Source: UBA947 sp031550975
GTDB taxonomy: Bacteria; Cyanobacteriota; Vampirovibrionia; Gastranaerophilales; Gastranaerophilaceae
Reading direction: 5' to 3'
Length of the DNA: 64,000 bases
Assembly (NCBI GenBank): GCA_031550975.1
Contig: JAVBOC010000003.1
Location: forward strand, 62,001-126,000
Under the pieces are notes generated by a model that made no database searches, was not told where the DNA came from, and worked only from the letters and a program-made list of their open reading frames with translations. The first letter of the stretch is position 1. Each line of letters starts with the position of its first letter. A program made the position numbers and the translations under genes. This document shows positions 24,794 to 34,444 of the stretch, piece by piece.

Positions 24794-26098
24794 CTATTCA
24801 TTAACTGCGTTAGCTAAACCGTTTTTTTTTGGAAGGTTGATAACTTCTGCATTATTGCGATTTTTCACCATATCAGCAGTTACCGTAAACTTCTTAACGT
24901 TGCCTTTTGTCGGAACATCATACATAACATCAAGCATGATTTCCTCAACAATAGAGCGCAACGCTCTGGCACCGGTTTTACGCTTCATTGCCTCTTGAGC
25001 AATTAAATCAACTGCATCAGGTTCAAATTCAAGCTCAACACCGTCCATTTTAAGCAAGCATTGATATTGTTTAACAATCGCATTTTTAGGCTCGGTTAAA
25101 ATCATTTTTAAAGTTTTTTCGCCAAGCTGTTCGAGCACCGCGTAAATTGGAACACGACCGATAAATTCAGGGATTAAACCGAATTTTAACAAGTCATCAG
25201 GCTGAAGTTTCTTAAGCATTTTAGAAGCCGCAGCATCTTTTTCGGCCTGTGACATAGGTTGTTTGCCAAATCCGACAGAAGTTCCTTCACCTGCACGGTG
25301 TTCAATGATTTTGTCCAATCCAACGAACGCACCGCCAACGATAAATAATACATTGCTTGTGTCGATTTCAATAAATTCTTGGTGTGGGTGCTTTCTTCCG
25401 CCTTGAGGAGGAACGTGTGCAACCGTACCTTCAATCATTTTTAATAAAGCTTGCTGAACGCCCTCACCGGAGACATCACGCGTAATTGAAGTGCTTTCAG
25501 ATTTTCTCGAAATTTTATCAATTTCATCAATATAAATAATTCCGCGTTCTGCTTTAGCCGCATCAAAACCGGAGTTTTGATATAAACGAAGCAAGATATT
25601 TTCAACGTCATCCCCAACATACCCTGATTCAGTTAACGTTGTCGCATCAGCTACAGCAAACGGTACATCAAGCAGTTTAGCAAGTGTTTGTGCTAAAAGC
25701 GTTTTACCCGAACCGGTCGGTCCAACTAACAAAATGTTAGATTTTTGGATTTCAACGCTGTCTTTTGAATCCGTTGACTTGTTGTGTTTAAGACGTTTAT
25801 AGTGGTTATAAACCGCCACTGACAAGACTTTTTTAGCATCATCCTGACCAACAATATATTCATCAAGGTGAGCCTTGATTTCATGCGGCTTTGGAATCGC
25901 TTTTTCTTCGGCCTTAGCAGCTTTTTTGCCGCCTTCTTTGTCTTTGCCTTCAAAAAATTCTTCGTCTAAAATCTCATTACAAAGTTCAACACACTCATCG
26001 CAAATGTAGACCTCAGGGCCTGCGATCAGTTTTTTTACCTGGTCTTGTGATTTACCACAAAACGAACATGTTAATCTGCTATCGTCATTCTTTGGCAT
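24794..26098 (-). CDS. clpX: ATP-dependent Clp protease ATP-binding subunit ClpX
   Basis: A 434-residue AAA+ unfoldase that feeds substrates to ClpP. The N-terminal zinc-binding domain has CSFC and CDECVELC. Walker A is GPTGSGKT, Walker B IIYIDEIDKI, with the GYVGDDVEN pore loop, the RKHPHQEF second pore loop and an IGF-type loop (VGFGKQ region). Sensor 2 GARALR is near the end. The start has no Shine-Dalgarno but is preceded by an A-run. The gene order tig, clpP, clpX is the classic arrangement. Confidence 0.97.
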   Translation of the reverse strand: MPKNDDSRLTCSFCGKSQDQVKKLIAGPEVYICDECVELCNEILDEEFFEGKDKEGGKKAAKAEEKAIPKPHEIKAHLDEYIVGQDDAKKVLSVAVYNHYKRLKHNKSTDSKDSVEIQKSNILLVGPTGSGKTLLAQTLAKLLDVPFAVADATTLTESGYVGDDVENILLRLYQNSGFDAAKAERGIIYIDEIDKISRKSESTSITRDVSGEGVQQALLKMIEGTVAHVPPQGGRKHPHQEFIEIDTSNVLFIVGGAFVGLDKIIEHRAGEGTSVGFGKQPMSQAEKDAAASKMLKKLQPDDLLKFGLIPEFIGRVPIYAVLEQLGEKTLKMILTEPKNAIVKQYQCLLKMDGVELEFEPDAVDLIAQEAMKRKTGARALRSIVEEIMLDVMYDVPTKGNVKKFTVTADMVKNRNNAEVINLPKKNGLANAVNE

Positions 26099-26200
26099 TT
26101 TTTTTAATACGACTCACGACTTTTTTGAAATTCCACTACTGCCTCATCTGTTTTGCTTTACCAGTTTTGCAGTTATCGTGATATCGCCCTTTCTTTTGTG

Positions 26201-26800
26201 TTAGTCGCTCTTTTTAAGTATTTCGCGAGAAACTACTTTGTCAATCATACCGTACTCAAGCGCTTCTTGAGGAGTCATGATGTAATCACGGTCAGTATCT
26301 TTTTCAATCTTTTTAATTGATTGGCCTGTATTGTTCGCAAGAATTTCGTTAAGAGTTTTCTTGATTCTAACAATCTCAGCAGCCTGAATCTCAATATCAG
26401 TCGCTTGACCTTGCGCACCGCCTAATGGCTGGTGAATCAATACGCGTGAGTGTGGAAGCGCCATTCTTTTGCCTTTTGTACCTGCTGCTAGCAAGAAAGC
26501 ACCCATAGAAGCCGCTTGGCCTAAACAAATTGTAGAAACATCAGCTCTGATATGCTGCATTGTGTCATAAATAGCTAAACCAGCTGTAACACTGCCGCCC
26601 GGGCTGTTTATGTATAACATAATGTCTTTTTCAGGGTTTTCACTGTCAAGCAATAAAAGTTGAGCAACAACAAGGTTTGCAACCATATCGTCAATTTGTG
26701 TTCCTAAGAATATGATTCTTTCTCTTAATAGTCTAGAGAAGATATCGAACGAGCGCTCTCCTCTGCTTGATTGTTCTATTACCACTGGTACAAAACTCAT
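26201..26800 (-). CDS. clpP: ATP-dependent Clp protease proteolytic subunit
   Basis: A 199-residue serine peptidase. The catalytic triad is visible: S98 in GQAASMGAF, H123 in VLIHQPLGG and D172 in DRDYIMTP. The N-terminal segment (VPVVIEQSSRGERSFDIFSRLL) and SPGGSVTAG oligomer contacts are typical. AAAGGA lies 9-10 bases before the ATG. It lies between tig and clpX, 102 bases from clpX, so ClpXP is encoded as a unit. Confidence 0.97.
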   Translation of the reverse strand: MSFVPVVIEQSSRGERSFDIFSRLLRERIIFLGTQIDDMVANLVVAQLLLLDSENPEKDIMLYINSPGGSVTAGLAIYDTMQHIRADVSTICLGQAASMGAFLLAAGTKGKRMALPHSRVLIHQPLGGAQGQATDIEIQAAEIVRIKKTLNEILANNTGQSIKKIEKDTDRDYIMTPQEALEYGMIDKVVSREILKKSD

Positions 26801-26843
26801 AACTTCTGATTCCTTTCTACTATAATATTATAACATACTTTGC

Positions 26844-28262
26844 TTATTTTTTAGCTTTAGAAGCTGTTTTTGCTGCCGGCTTTGATTTTGCTGCAGCTTT
26901 AGCTTTTGCCGGCGTCTTTGCCTCAGATTTTGCTTCTGATTTAGCCGCCGTTTTTGCGGGCTTTTTTCCTTCTTTTAAAACAACCGTGTTACTTGTCATT
27001 AGGAAATCTCTTACTTTGTCATTTAGAGCCTGTTGAGAAACTGATGCTAAAAACTCTTGGTTTTGACCAAATTGTTGAATGATTTCATTTGGTGAAACGC
27101 CATAAGCTGCACTGATTTCTTGGAATTTGCGCTCTAAGTCTTTTGCTTCTAAAGTTAGTTTTTCTTCTTTTGCAATTTTATCAATTACAAGCGAGTTTCT
27201 TATTCTGTTTGCAGCTTCTGCTTGAAGGGATTTAGTCAGTTCAGCTTCACTTTGAGCTTGCAAGAACATTTCCCAAGAAATGCCTTGTTGAGCCAAACGA
27301 GCCTTGTATTCTTCAACTAATGAAGCTGTTTCTCTTTCAATCATAGTTGTCGGAACTTCCATTTTCGCAGCCTCTACAACAGTTTTAAAGATTTCGTTTT
27401 CAGAATTTTGTTTGTTGATATTTTCACGTTGGTTTTCTAAGAATTTATTAATATCGTCTTTCAATTCTTGAACGTTTTTGAACGGTCCTGCTTTTTTAGC
27501 AAATTCGTCATTCAATTCAGGGAGTTTTTTCTCTTTTAATTCATGAATTTTGATTTTGAAAACTGCCGCTTGCCCTTTTAACTTCTCATCATGATAGGTT
27601 TTTGGGAAAGTTACATTAATATCAAATTCTTCGCCGCTTTTGTGTCCAACAATTGCTTCAGCAAACCCCGGTATAAAGTTTGAGTTACCCAAATCCAACG
27701 AGTAGTCTTTTCCTTCGCCGCCTTGGATTTTTTCTTTACCAACATAACCGTCAAAGTCAATTACCGCTATATCAGTGTTTTTTGCAGCTCTGCCTTTTAC
27801 TTTTCCTTCTGTCGAATATTGGTTTAATAAGTTATTCAACGATTTATCAAACGCGTCAGCAGGAATAGGGCTGTCAGCAACTTCTATTTTTAGGCCTTTA
27901 TACTTGCCTAATTTAACTTCCGGTCTAATTTCAGCGTGAGCAATAATTTTCAAATCGTTACCCAAATCATAATCATATTTTGAAATATAAGGTTGTGCGA
28001 TTAAATCAAGTTCGTTTTCTTTTACCGCAGTACTAATAGCTTGCGGCATAAGGTTTTCAATGGCTTCAACTTTAATACGATCAGTACCGATTTGTCTTTC
28101 GATTAAGTGTTTTGGCGCTTTACCTTTTCTAAAGCCGTCAATATTCACATATTGAGCAAATCTTCTCAGTGCGTTATCATAAGCTGCCTGAGCGTCTTTT
28201 GCCGGGACTGAAATGTCCATTTTTACTACATTATCTTTTTCTTTTTCTAAAGTAATTTTCAT
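26844..28262 (-). CDS. tig: trigger factor
   Basis: A 472-residue ribosome-associated chaperone and peptidyl-prolyl isomerase. The ribosome-binding signature FRKGKAPKHLIERQIG lies at about residues 43-58, the PPIase domain at about 150-240, and the C-terminal chaperone arms follow. The last 40 or so residues are an Ala/Lys repeat tail (AKSEAK, AKTPAKAK) not found in standard trigger factors and probably disordered and basic. GAGAGG precedes the ATG. A minus-strand TACAAT near 28301-28306 is the likely promoter for tig-clpP-clpX. Confidence 0.95.
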   Translation of the reverse strand: MKITLEKEKDNVVKMDISVPAKDAQAAYDNALRRFAQYVNIDGFRKGKAPKHLIERQIGTDRIKVEAIENLMPQAISTAVKENELDLIAQPYISKYDYDLGNDLKIIAHAEIRPEVKLGKYKGLKIEVADSPIPADAFDKSLNNLLNQYSTEGKVKGRAAKNTDIAVIDFDGYVGKEKIQGGEGKDYSLDLGNSNFIPGFAEAIVGHKSGEEFDINVTFPKTYHDEKLKGQAAVFKIKIHELKEKKLPELNDEFAKKAGPFKNVQELKDDINKFLENQRENINKQNSENEIFKTVVEAAKMEVPTTMIERETASLVEEYKARLAQQGISWEMFLQAQSEAELTKSLQAEAANRIRNSLVIDKIAKEEKLTLEAKDLERKFQEISAAYGVSPNEIIQQFGQNQEFLASVSQQALNDKVRDFLMTSNTVVLKEGKKPAKTAAKSEAKSEAKTPAKAKAAAKSKPAAKTASKAKK

Positions 28263-28392
28263 TTAAATGCCTCTCATTTTTTAAAATTTATGTATCAATT
28301 GTACACCAAAAAGCAAAACATGCAACTCATATAGATGGTTGATAAGTTGATAAGCCAATGAGTTTATTTATTAATGCTGCTTAATATCTTTA

Positions 28393-28401
28393 TGCTATAA
28401 T
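28393..28401 (+). promoter_or_regulatory. leaderless extended -10 promoter of the DUF374 gene
   Basis: TGC-TATAAT (hexamer 28396-28401) ending 7 bases before the ATG at 28409; no ribosome binding site and no clear -35. Confidence 0.6.
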
Positions 28402-28408
28402 TGGTTAT

Positions 28409-29086
28409 ATGGTTAGATTAGTTTCTCATGACACTACAAAAATAGTTGGAAGTTTACTCAAGACATATTTCACGGTACACTCTTGGTTTACCGATATTGC
28501 TGAGATTAATAATAATGCACTTCATCCTTGCGTTTATGCTCTTTGGCATGGACATCAGTTTGGGATCTGGGCCATTCCAGACAAACCACACACAAGCATT
28601 ATGATAAGCAACTCCGCTGACGGTGAAATCGTCGCGCAAGGTGTAGAAATGCTTGGGTTTAAGACCGTTCGCGGATCTACAGGCCGCAGAGGAAGTGTCG
28701 GGGCAACCAAACAACTTATAGAATTATTGCAAGCCGGCGAATGCGCAGCCATTACTGTCGACGGCCCACGCGGCCCGGCCAGAAAAGTTAAAGGCGGGAT
28801 TGTCAAAATCGCGAAAACCTCCGGCGCACCGATTGTACCAATGTTTTGGTATTCAGATCAATTTAACCTTGTTTCGCTTAACAACTGGGACAAGATGACT
28901 TTCCCTGTAGGCCCGACTCGCTCAATAGCGCTTTACGGCGACCCGATTTATGTCGACAAGAACCTGCCCGATGAAGATGACCACTTGATTATTGATAAAA
29001 TTCAAGCTTCGTTAGAAGATTTAGAAAAAAGAGCACCCGAAGCTTATAAACAAGCTAAAAAGGATAAGCTTTGGACTAGACGTTAA
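28409..29086 (+). CDS. DUF374 family lysophospholipid acyltransferase-like protein
   Basis: A 225-residue cytoplasmic-membrane acyltransferase relative. It shows the LPLAT-type WHGHQFG catalytic His region in the N-terminal third, SADGEIVA, RGSTGRRG, and the ITVDGPRGP block followed by VKGGIVKIAKTSGAPIVP, all typical of DUF374. Relatives are often found near lipid A or KDO genes and are thought to transfer acyl chains to lipid intermediates. It heads a plus-strand run with the nitrilase and peptidase genes, 17 bases before the former. Confidence 0.88.
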   Translation: MVRLVSHDTTKIVGSLLKTYFTVHSWFTDIAEINNNALHPCVYALWHGHQFGIWAIPDKPHTSIMISNSADGEIVAQGVEMLGFKTVRGSTGRRGSVGATKQLIELLQAGECAAITVDGPRGPARKVKGGIVKIAKTSGAPIVPMFWYSDQFNLVSLNNWDKMTFPVGPTRSIALYGDPIYVDKNLPDEDDHLIIDKIQASLEDLEKRAPEAYKQAKKDKLWTRR

Positions 29087-29103
29087 GATGCTAAGAGGCT
29101 AAG

Positions 29104-29931
29104 ATGTTAGAAAAAAATGTTTCTATTGTTCAAATGAATGCAAAATTAGGGGATAAAAAATCAAACTTTAACAAAATCGAAAAGATTTTGGAAAGAGATT
29201 TAACCGGTTCACCTGATTTAATTGTGCTGCCTGAAGTCTTTGCCATCGGCTGGAAGCCGGAGATTTTCCAACAAAATGCCGAAAAACCAGACGGCGACAC
29301 CTGCAAATTTTTATCAGAAATCGCTAAAAAATATAAAACAAATGTCATTGGCGGAAGCTTTATAGAGTTAGAGACTAGGGACAAGAAACTAGGGACTAGT
29401 GTTTTGGACAGGTATTATAATACGTGCCCGGTATTCACATCAGACGGGGAAATGGTTGCCGCATACAGAAAAATGCATCTGTTTAAAGTCGACGAGGAAG
29501 AAAAATATTTAAATGAAGGCAATGAGCCTGTTATAGTTGAACTCGCGGGCATGAAGGTCGGGCTGACTATTTGCTACGACATCAGATTCCCCGAACTTTA
29601 CAGAGAATACAGAAAAGCCGGTGCTGATTTATTTGTAAATGTCGCAGCGTGGGGTTTGGCTAAGCCTATTCCTTGGGAAATTATGACCCGTTCGCGCGCT
29701 GTGGAAAACCAAACGTATATGGCAGCTCTCACGCAATGCGGGCATATTGACGGCGATGCCTGGAACATCGGACATTCACGCATAATTGATTATAAGGGCG
29801 AAGTTTTATCAGAAATCAAAGACCAACAAGAGGGGCTTGTTTGTGCTACGATAGATCTTGATGAAATGCACCATTTTAGGGAAAAATACCCGGTATTGGA
29901 AGATATAAAAGATAATTATGAGGTAAGTTAG
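29104..29931 (+). CDS. carbon-nitrogen hydrolase (nitrilase superfamily, omega-amidase-like)
   Basis: A 275-residue cytosolic amidase with the full catalytic triad: E44 in VLPEVFA, K123 in YRKMHLF and C157 in LTICYDIRFPE. The IRFPE and ENQTY patches place it in the Nit2/omega-amidase branch, which deamidates alpha-ketoglutaramate. AGAGGC lies just upstream of the ATG. The stop is immediately followed by the start of dacB, so the genes are coupled. Confidence 0.9.
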   Translation: MLEKNVSIVQMNAKLGDKKSNFNKIEKILERDLTGSPDLIVLPEVFAIGWKPEIFQQNAEKPDGDTCKFLSEIAKKYKTNVIGGSFIELETRDKKLGTSVLDRYYNTCPVFTSDGEMVAAYRKMHLFKVDEEEKYLNEGNEPVIVELAGMKVGLTICYDIRFPELYREYRKAGADLFVNVAAWGLAKPIPWEIMTRSRAVENQTYMAALTQCGHIDGDAWNIGHSRIIDYKGEVLSEIKDQQEGLVCATIDLDEMHHFREKYPVLEDIKDNYEVS

Positions 29932-31311
29932 ATGCACTTTGGAAAAGATTTTAAAAAGCTGGGATATACAATTTTCGGGACTATATTAATTTGTGTTTTT
30001 ACAATGCTTAGTGCGAACGCAGCATCAGTAAGCGGCGCAATTTCAAAATCCGGCATAAATAAGGGTTCTGTCTCGGTCAGTGTAAAAGAAGTCAGCACCG
30101 GGAAGATTGTGTACGCTTTAAACGCTGATAAGCCTGTTTCGCCGGCTTCAACTCTTAAAATCCTCACATTTAGCGCAGCGCTTGACACCTTAGGCGAAAA
30201 CTACGAGTTTAAAACAACTTTATACAAGAATAAAAATAACGATTTGATTTTAAAACTTGGAGCCGATCCGTATCTTCAATCCTCTGATTTAAAGAATTTA
30301 ATAATTGCGGCAAAAAATCAAAAACTAATGGAGCCAAAGAATTTCAACATAGACGATTCAATCATCGACAAAAAAGACGAGTGGGGCGAAGGTTGGCAGT
30401 GGGATGATGATTTAAACCCGCTTATGCCAAAGTTTAGCCCGTACAACATTGACAAGAACCTTTTGACTGTTACAATTCAGCCAACGACAAAAGGCGCACC
30501 GGCACAAATCACCACAACGGAATTTTACCCGACGACTTTTATGAACCTTGTTACAACTGATACTTCTAACAACGTCCAATTTACCCGTAGGAATTATATT
30601 TCGCCTGACATAATTACAGTCGAAGGCACGGTAAACTCACATTTTACAAGAAATATACCTATTAATAATCCTCGCAGATATTTTATGCTTCGCTTAGAAG
30701 ATGCAATCCGCGGACAAAAAATGGATTATTACGGGAAATTTGGCGAAGTCAAATTAAATGATTTATCAGCTTATCAAACTGTTAGCGAAGTTTCGCACTC
30801 GATTTCGCAAGCAAAAGAGGATGTGCTGAAAAGAAGCAACAACTTTATCGCAGAAACAACCTTCAAATTGGCTGGTGGCAAATACGCAAAAACCACAGGC
30901 TCAAGAGAGACCTCATATCGCATGCTAAAAGCCTACGCTGACAAATTATGTTTGAACATGGACGATGTTAAGATTGTTGATGGCAGCGGCGTTTCAAAAA
31001 ACAATCTTGTTACAGCCGACTTCATGACAGATTTTCTTGTAAAACGTGCAAAACAGTCTGAGTTTGAAAGCTACAAAAATGCGCTCCCGACTGCAGGCGA
31101 AGGAACGCTTTCAACCAGAATGCTTTATTTTAAAAATAATATCCATGCAAAGACCGGCACTTTGTCCGACATAAGCGCCATCACAGGTTACATTACAACC
31201 CGTACCGGAAAGCTCTATGCATTTGATATCATGATTAACGATCCAAAATCTTCTGACAGCGCCAAAAAATCATTAGAAGAATACATCCTGCGCGCAATTT
31301 ACGAGGATTAG
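29932..31311 (+). CDS. dacB: D-alanyl-D-alanine carboxypeptidase/endopeptidase, S13 (PBP4-type)
   Basis: A 459-residue periplasmic penicillin-binding protein. A signal peptide (hydrophobic about 12-30) leads to the active-site S73-T-L-K76, the SNN (SxN) motif in KRSNNFIAE, and the HAKTGTL KTG box, all spaced as in peptidase family S13. The large insertion between SxxK and SxN, typical of DacB, is present. It trims peptidoglycan stem peptides and cross-links. With anmK nearby it points to wall turnover and recycling. Confidence 0.93.
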   Translation: MHFGKDFKKLGYTIFGTILICVFTMLSANAASVSGAISKSGINKGSVSVSVKEVSTGKIVYALNADKPVSPASTLKILTFSAALDTLGENYEFKTTLYKNKNNDLILKLGADPYLQSSDLKNLIIAAKNQKLMEPKNFNIDDSIIDKKDEWGEGWQWDDDLNPLMPKFSPYNIDKNLLTVTIQPTTKGAPAQITTTEFYPTTFMNLVTTDTSNNVQFTRRNYISPDIITVEGTVNSHFTRNIPINNPRRYFMLRLEDAIRGQKMDYYGKFGEVKLNDLSAYQTVSEVSHSISQAKEDVLKRSNNFIAETTFKLAGGKYAKTTGSRETSYRMLKAYADKLCLNMDDVKIVDGSGVSKNNLVTADFMTDFLVKRAKQSEFESYKNALPTAGEGTLSTRMLYFKNNIHAKTGTLSDISAITGYITTRTGKLYAFDIMINDPKSSDSAKKSLEEYILRAIYED

Positions 31312-31327
31312 AAAATCAGGAAACAAA

Positions 31328-31774
31328 CTACACCACTGCGTTTAACGTTTTAATCGGCGCGTGCGGCTTGCCCGGAGTCGCCAGAATTTTCAAAATCATT
31401 GCCACGAGTCCCACTGAAATACCCCAAACAATAGCGCCATATCCTCTGCTTTTTGGTATGAGGCTTTTTAGCTCTTTATAAGCAGAAACAAGGGTGTTGT
31501 CTTGCTTGAGTAATTTTTGAAGCTCAGCATCACCTGATTTTTTAAAGGTATCTCTTGCTTTTATAATACCTTTGTAAGCACTTTTTTGCGTGCCATCAGC
31601 AGAATCAATGGCATTTTTTGAAAGTGATTTTTCGAAAGTCGGGGCATCCAATTTGATTAATTCTTCCAAGTTGTAAGAAGCCGGCGCAAAAAAAGCACCT
31701 GCTGCTGCACCTAACACAGCACCGCCTATTCCGACAGACAGGGGACTAACCGTTGTACCACTAGGTCCACTCAT
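31328..31774 (-). CDS. small Gly-zipper membrane protein of unknown function
   Basis: A 148-residue protein with an N-terminal Gly/Ala-rich hydrophobic helix (about 12-30, GGAVLGAAAG), a helical charged middle, and a second membrane segment near residues 112-130. GAGGG lies 8 bases before the ATG. It is convergent with dacB with 16 bases between stops. No domain is recognised. Confidence 0.6.
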   Translation of the reverse strand: MSGPSGTTVSPLSVGIGGAVLGAAAGAFFAPASYNLEELIKLDAPTFEKSLSKNAIDSADGTQKSAYKGIIKARDTFKKSGDAELQKLLKQDNTLVSAYKELKSLIPKSRGYGAIVWGISVGLVAMILKILATPGKPHAPIKTLNAVV

Positions 31775-31860
31775 ATCTAACCCTCATACAAATAATAACA
31801 CTACTTATATTTTAACTCTTGAGCAACAATTATGCAACATCATTTGTGAATTGTTACAAT

Positions 31861-31889
31861 TTGTAAGCTGTAATTTAGCATGTTATACT
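31861..31889 (+). promoter_or_regulatory. promoter of the GT2 operon
   Basis: TTGTAA (31861-31866), 17 bases, TATACT (31884-31889), with TGT just before the -10. The start near 31896 leaves a leader of about 79 bases ending in AGAGGGA. Confidence 0.65.
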
Positions 31890-31974
31890 AGCAATGAGGG
31901 CATCGCAATAAACCAACGCCTAAGAAACGAACAAAAGTCAGCAAAGATACTGGAAAATAATCAGAGGGATTAGC

Positions 31975-32823
31975 ATGGAACCAATTATAAGTGTAATAGT
32001 ACCAACACACAATATTATTGAAAACGGCTGTGAAGACGCGTTTAACCTCATGTTGGGTTTGATGGATTTGCAAACTTACCCGCATATTGAGCTCATTGTC
32101 ATTGATAACGCTTCTACTGACGGCACTCGCGAACTTCTCTCAGATTATAAAAACAAAGGTTATTTGACATTTTATTCAGAACCTGACAGTTCAAAAGTTA
32201 ACGCAATGAACAAAGGGGTTATGCGCTCGAAAGCAAAATATATTTCGTTCATCGGGGTTGAAGACTTTTATCATGATATAACAGGGATTATTGACGCGAT
32301 TTCCGTGATGGAACAAAATAACGGTGATTTCTTATACTCACCATCTTATTGCAGACACCCGGACGGTTATACATTCTTGTTCCAGCCAACAATTCTTAAC
32401 GCCTTCCAAGTTCCGCCATGCGCAAGACAAGGGATGATTTTTAGAAAATCAGCCATTGAGCAGATTGGATATTTTGACGAAAGATTCAGAATCATGGCAG
32501 ATATGGATTTAATCATCAGATTGCTTGCAAGAAGAGCACGACCGATTAATTTCCAAATGAATTTCACAACTTATAAAATGAACAAGGCTTCGGTTGAGCA
32601 TCCGGAAAGAGCAAACGCCGAATTAAGAGGCATATATATGAAAAACTATAGAAGCCTTTATCCGTTCACAGAAGCTGAAGCTGAACAAATGGTTATGACG
32701 GGAACATTCCCGGCACCGCTTTTGGAAAAACTATCCGGATTCTTCCCAAAAGAAGATAAGGAATTGTTTTATGAGCTGTGCGAGAAATTGTCTCAAATAC
32801 GAAAAACATACAGAGCCAGATAA
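31975..32823 (+). CDS. family 2 glycosyltransferase
   Basis: A 282-residue GT-A fold transferase. It has the ISVIVPTHN start, IELIVIDNASTDGT, the NKG and ISFIGVEDF acidic motif in place of DxD, and the RIMADMDLIIRL acceptor-side motif. No membrane segments, so cytosolic. It is first of a five-gene operon (Gfo/Idh/MocA, CDP-alcohol transferase, trmL, nnrD) and probably makes a surface glycan. AGAGGGA is 7 bases before the ATG. Confidence 0.88.
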   Translation: MEPIISVIVPTHNIIENGCEDAFNLMLGLMDLQTYPHIELIVIDNASTDGTRELLSDYKNKGYLTFYSEPDSSKVNAMNKGVMRSKAKYISFIGVEDFYHDITGIIDAISVMEQNNGDFLYSPSYCRHPDGYTFLFQPTILNAFQVPPCARQGMIFRKSAIEQIGYFDERFRIMADMDLIIRLLARRARPINFQMNFTTYKMNKASVEHPERANAELRGIYMKNYRSLYPFTEAEAEQMVMTGTFPAPLLEKLSGFFPKEDKELFYELCEKLSQIRKTYRAR

Positions 32824-32837
32824 TTGAGGAAAAACAA

Positions 32838-33833
32838 ATGAGCCAACAAAGAATAGCAGTAATAGGATGCGGGTTATGGGGACGAAATATTGTCCGTAAT
32901 TTTTATAACCTCGGGGTTTTAGACACCGTTTGTGATTTTGATGACGAGAACTTAAAACAAGTTACAAGCCAATATGATGGTGTAAAGACCACAAAGGATT
33001 CAAGCGACATTCTGAACAATCCTGAAATTACCGCTGTTGCTGTGGTAACTCCAAGCCACACTCATTACAAGTTAGTAAAATCAATGCTTGAAGCAGGCAA
33101 AAATGTATATGTAGAAAAACCGATTTCTACAGTTGCAGACGAAGCTAAAGAGTTAACAGAGCTTGCGCGTAAAAAAGGTTTGATACTTATGGTTGGACAC
33201 CTGTTGTTATACCATCCTGCCGTAAACCGCTTAAAAATGCTTGTTGAAGAAGGCACCCTGGGCAAAATAGTTTACGCTCAAAGCGACAGACTCAACGTTA
33301 ATTATTTTAAAAATGACAGAAGTGTTATGTGGGACTTAGCGCCGCATGATGTTTCAATGATAAGCTATGTTATCGGCAAAGAGCCTGTACGCGTGATTTC
33401 GGCAGTTGGAGCTTCCTCTGATTGCAACGAAATTATGGACATCACTCACATCGGAATCGAGTTTGAAGACGGCGTAACAGCAGTAATTTCAGACAGTTGG
33501 ATTACCCCAAGAAAACACGTAACAATGATGGTTCGCGGCACAAAAGGCACTGCGATTTTAGATGATACGGTGGCTGAAAACAAACTTGTTCTGTTTAAAA
33601 ATGAATCATCGGAAAACGTTAACGTTCCTCTTGATTACCTCGAAATTGAGCCGTTGAAGCTTGAGTGCCAGCACTTTATTCAATGCTGCGAATCAGGCAA
33701 GCAGGCGCGCTCTGATGGAGACAACGGGTTTATGGTAACAGCAATTTTAGAAGAAGCTGAGAAAATAATGCTTGGCGAGAGAGTAAAACAGCTTGATGAG
33801 GTCAATTTTGCCTTATCTAGATTGAAAAAATAA
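32838..33833 (+). CDS. Gfo/Idh/MocA family NAD(P)-dependent sugar oxidoreductase
   Basis: A 331-residue protein with an N-terminal Rossmann fold (IAVIGCGLWGRN), the conserved YVEKPIS motif and the C-terminal alpha/beta dimer domain (WDLAPHDVSMI). Family members oxidise or epimerise nucleotide sugars or inositol. The ATG at 32838 was chosen because GAGGA lies 7 bases upstream; an earlier in-frame ATG at 32778 lies inside the glycosyltransferase gene. Its position between a GT2 and a CDP-alcohol transferase suggests a sugar-precursor step. Confidence 0.9.
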   Translation: MSQQRIAVIGCGLWGRNIVRNFYNLGVLDTVCDFDDENLKQVTSQYDGVKTTKDSSDILNNPEITAVAVVTPSHTHYKLVKSMLEAGKNVYVEKPISTVADEAKELTELARKKGLILMVGHLLLYHPAVNRLKMLVEEGTLGKIVYAQSDRLNVNYFKNDRSVMWDLAPHDVSMISYVIGKEPVRVISAVGASSDCNEIMDITHIGIEFEDGVTAVISDSWITPRKHVTMMVRGTKGTAILDDTVAENKLVLFKNESSENVNVPLDYLEIEPLKLECQHFIQCCESGKQARSDGDNGFMVTAILEEAEKIMLGERVKQLDEVNFALSRLKK

Positions 33834-33850
33834 AAGGAATAACAGACATC

Positions 33851-34444
33851 ATGGCAAATTTTATATCAATACTTAGAATTTTTATCGCATTTTTGGCTAT
33901 TGCATTGCTTTATTGCAAGACATCAGCTGCTTATACCTGGTCGCTTGTGTTGACAGCTATTGCGTTTGCAATGGACGGGTTAGACGGATATGTGGCAAGA
34001 AAGTTCAACGAAGTTTCCGATTTGGGCTCTGTACTTGATATTATGGGTGATAGAATTGTCGAAGCTTCATACTGGATAGTTTTTGCGGCACTCGGATGGT
34101 TGAATGTTGCTTTCCCGTTAATTTGCGTAGCAAGAGCCTTCACAACAGACAGCTTACGAAGTGTAGCGCTCTCTAAAGGCTACACAGCGTTTGGCGATAA
34201 GAGCATGCAAAAAAGCAAAATCGGTTCGTTCATTTGCTCATCAAAATTTATGCGCATAAGCTACGCTGTCGCAAAAGTACTGGCGTTCCTGCTTTTAATC
34301 GCGGCTTACAACCCTGGCTGGCAAAGCTGGGGATACATCGCTCACTTGCATTTAGTTGCAATGGTTTTAGCGTGGGCAGCAATTATCTTCTGCGTAATCC
34401 GTGCGTTACCGGTTATTTTTGAGAGCGGAAAACTTTTTAAATGA
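33851..34444 (+). CDS. CDP-alcohol phosphatidyltransferase family membrane protein
   Basis: A 197-residue integral membrane enzyme. The defining metal-binding motif D-x2-D-G-x2-A-R-x8-G-x3-D-x3-D is complete (starting at MDGLDGY, about residue 39). About five hydrophobic helices are predicted. It would condense a CDP-alcohol (usually CDP-diacylglycerol) with an alcohol such as glycerol phosphate or inositol phosphate. The operon with a Gfo/Idh enzyme and a GT2 leaves open a special lipid rather than simple PgsA. It overlaps trmL by 4 bases. Confidence 0.88.
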   Translation: MANFISILRIFIAFLAIALLYCKTSAAYTWSLVLTAIAFAMDGLDGYVARKFNEVSDLGSVLDIMGDRIVEASYWIVFAALGWLNVAFPLICVARAFTTDSLRSVALSKGYTAFGDKSMQKSKIGSFICSSKFMRISYAVAKVLAFLLLIAAYNPGWQSWGYIAHLHLVAMVLAWAAIIFCVIRALPVIFESGKLFK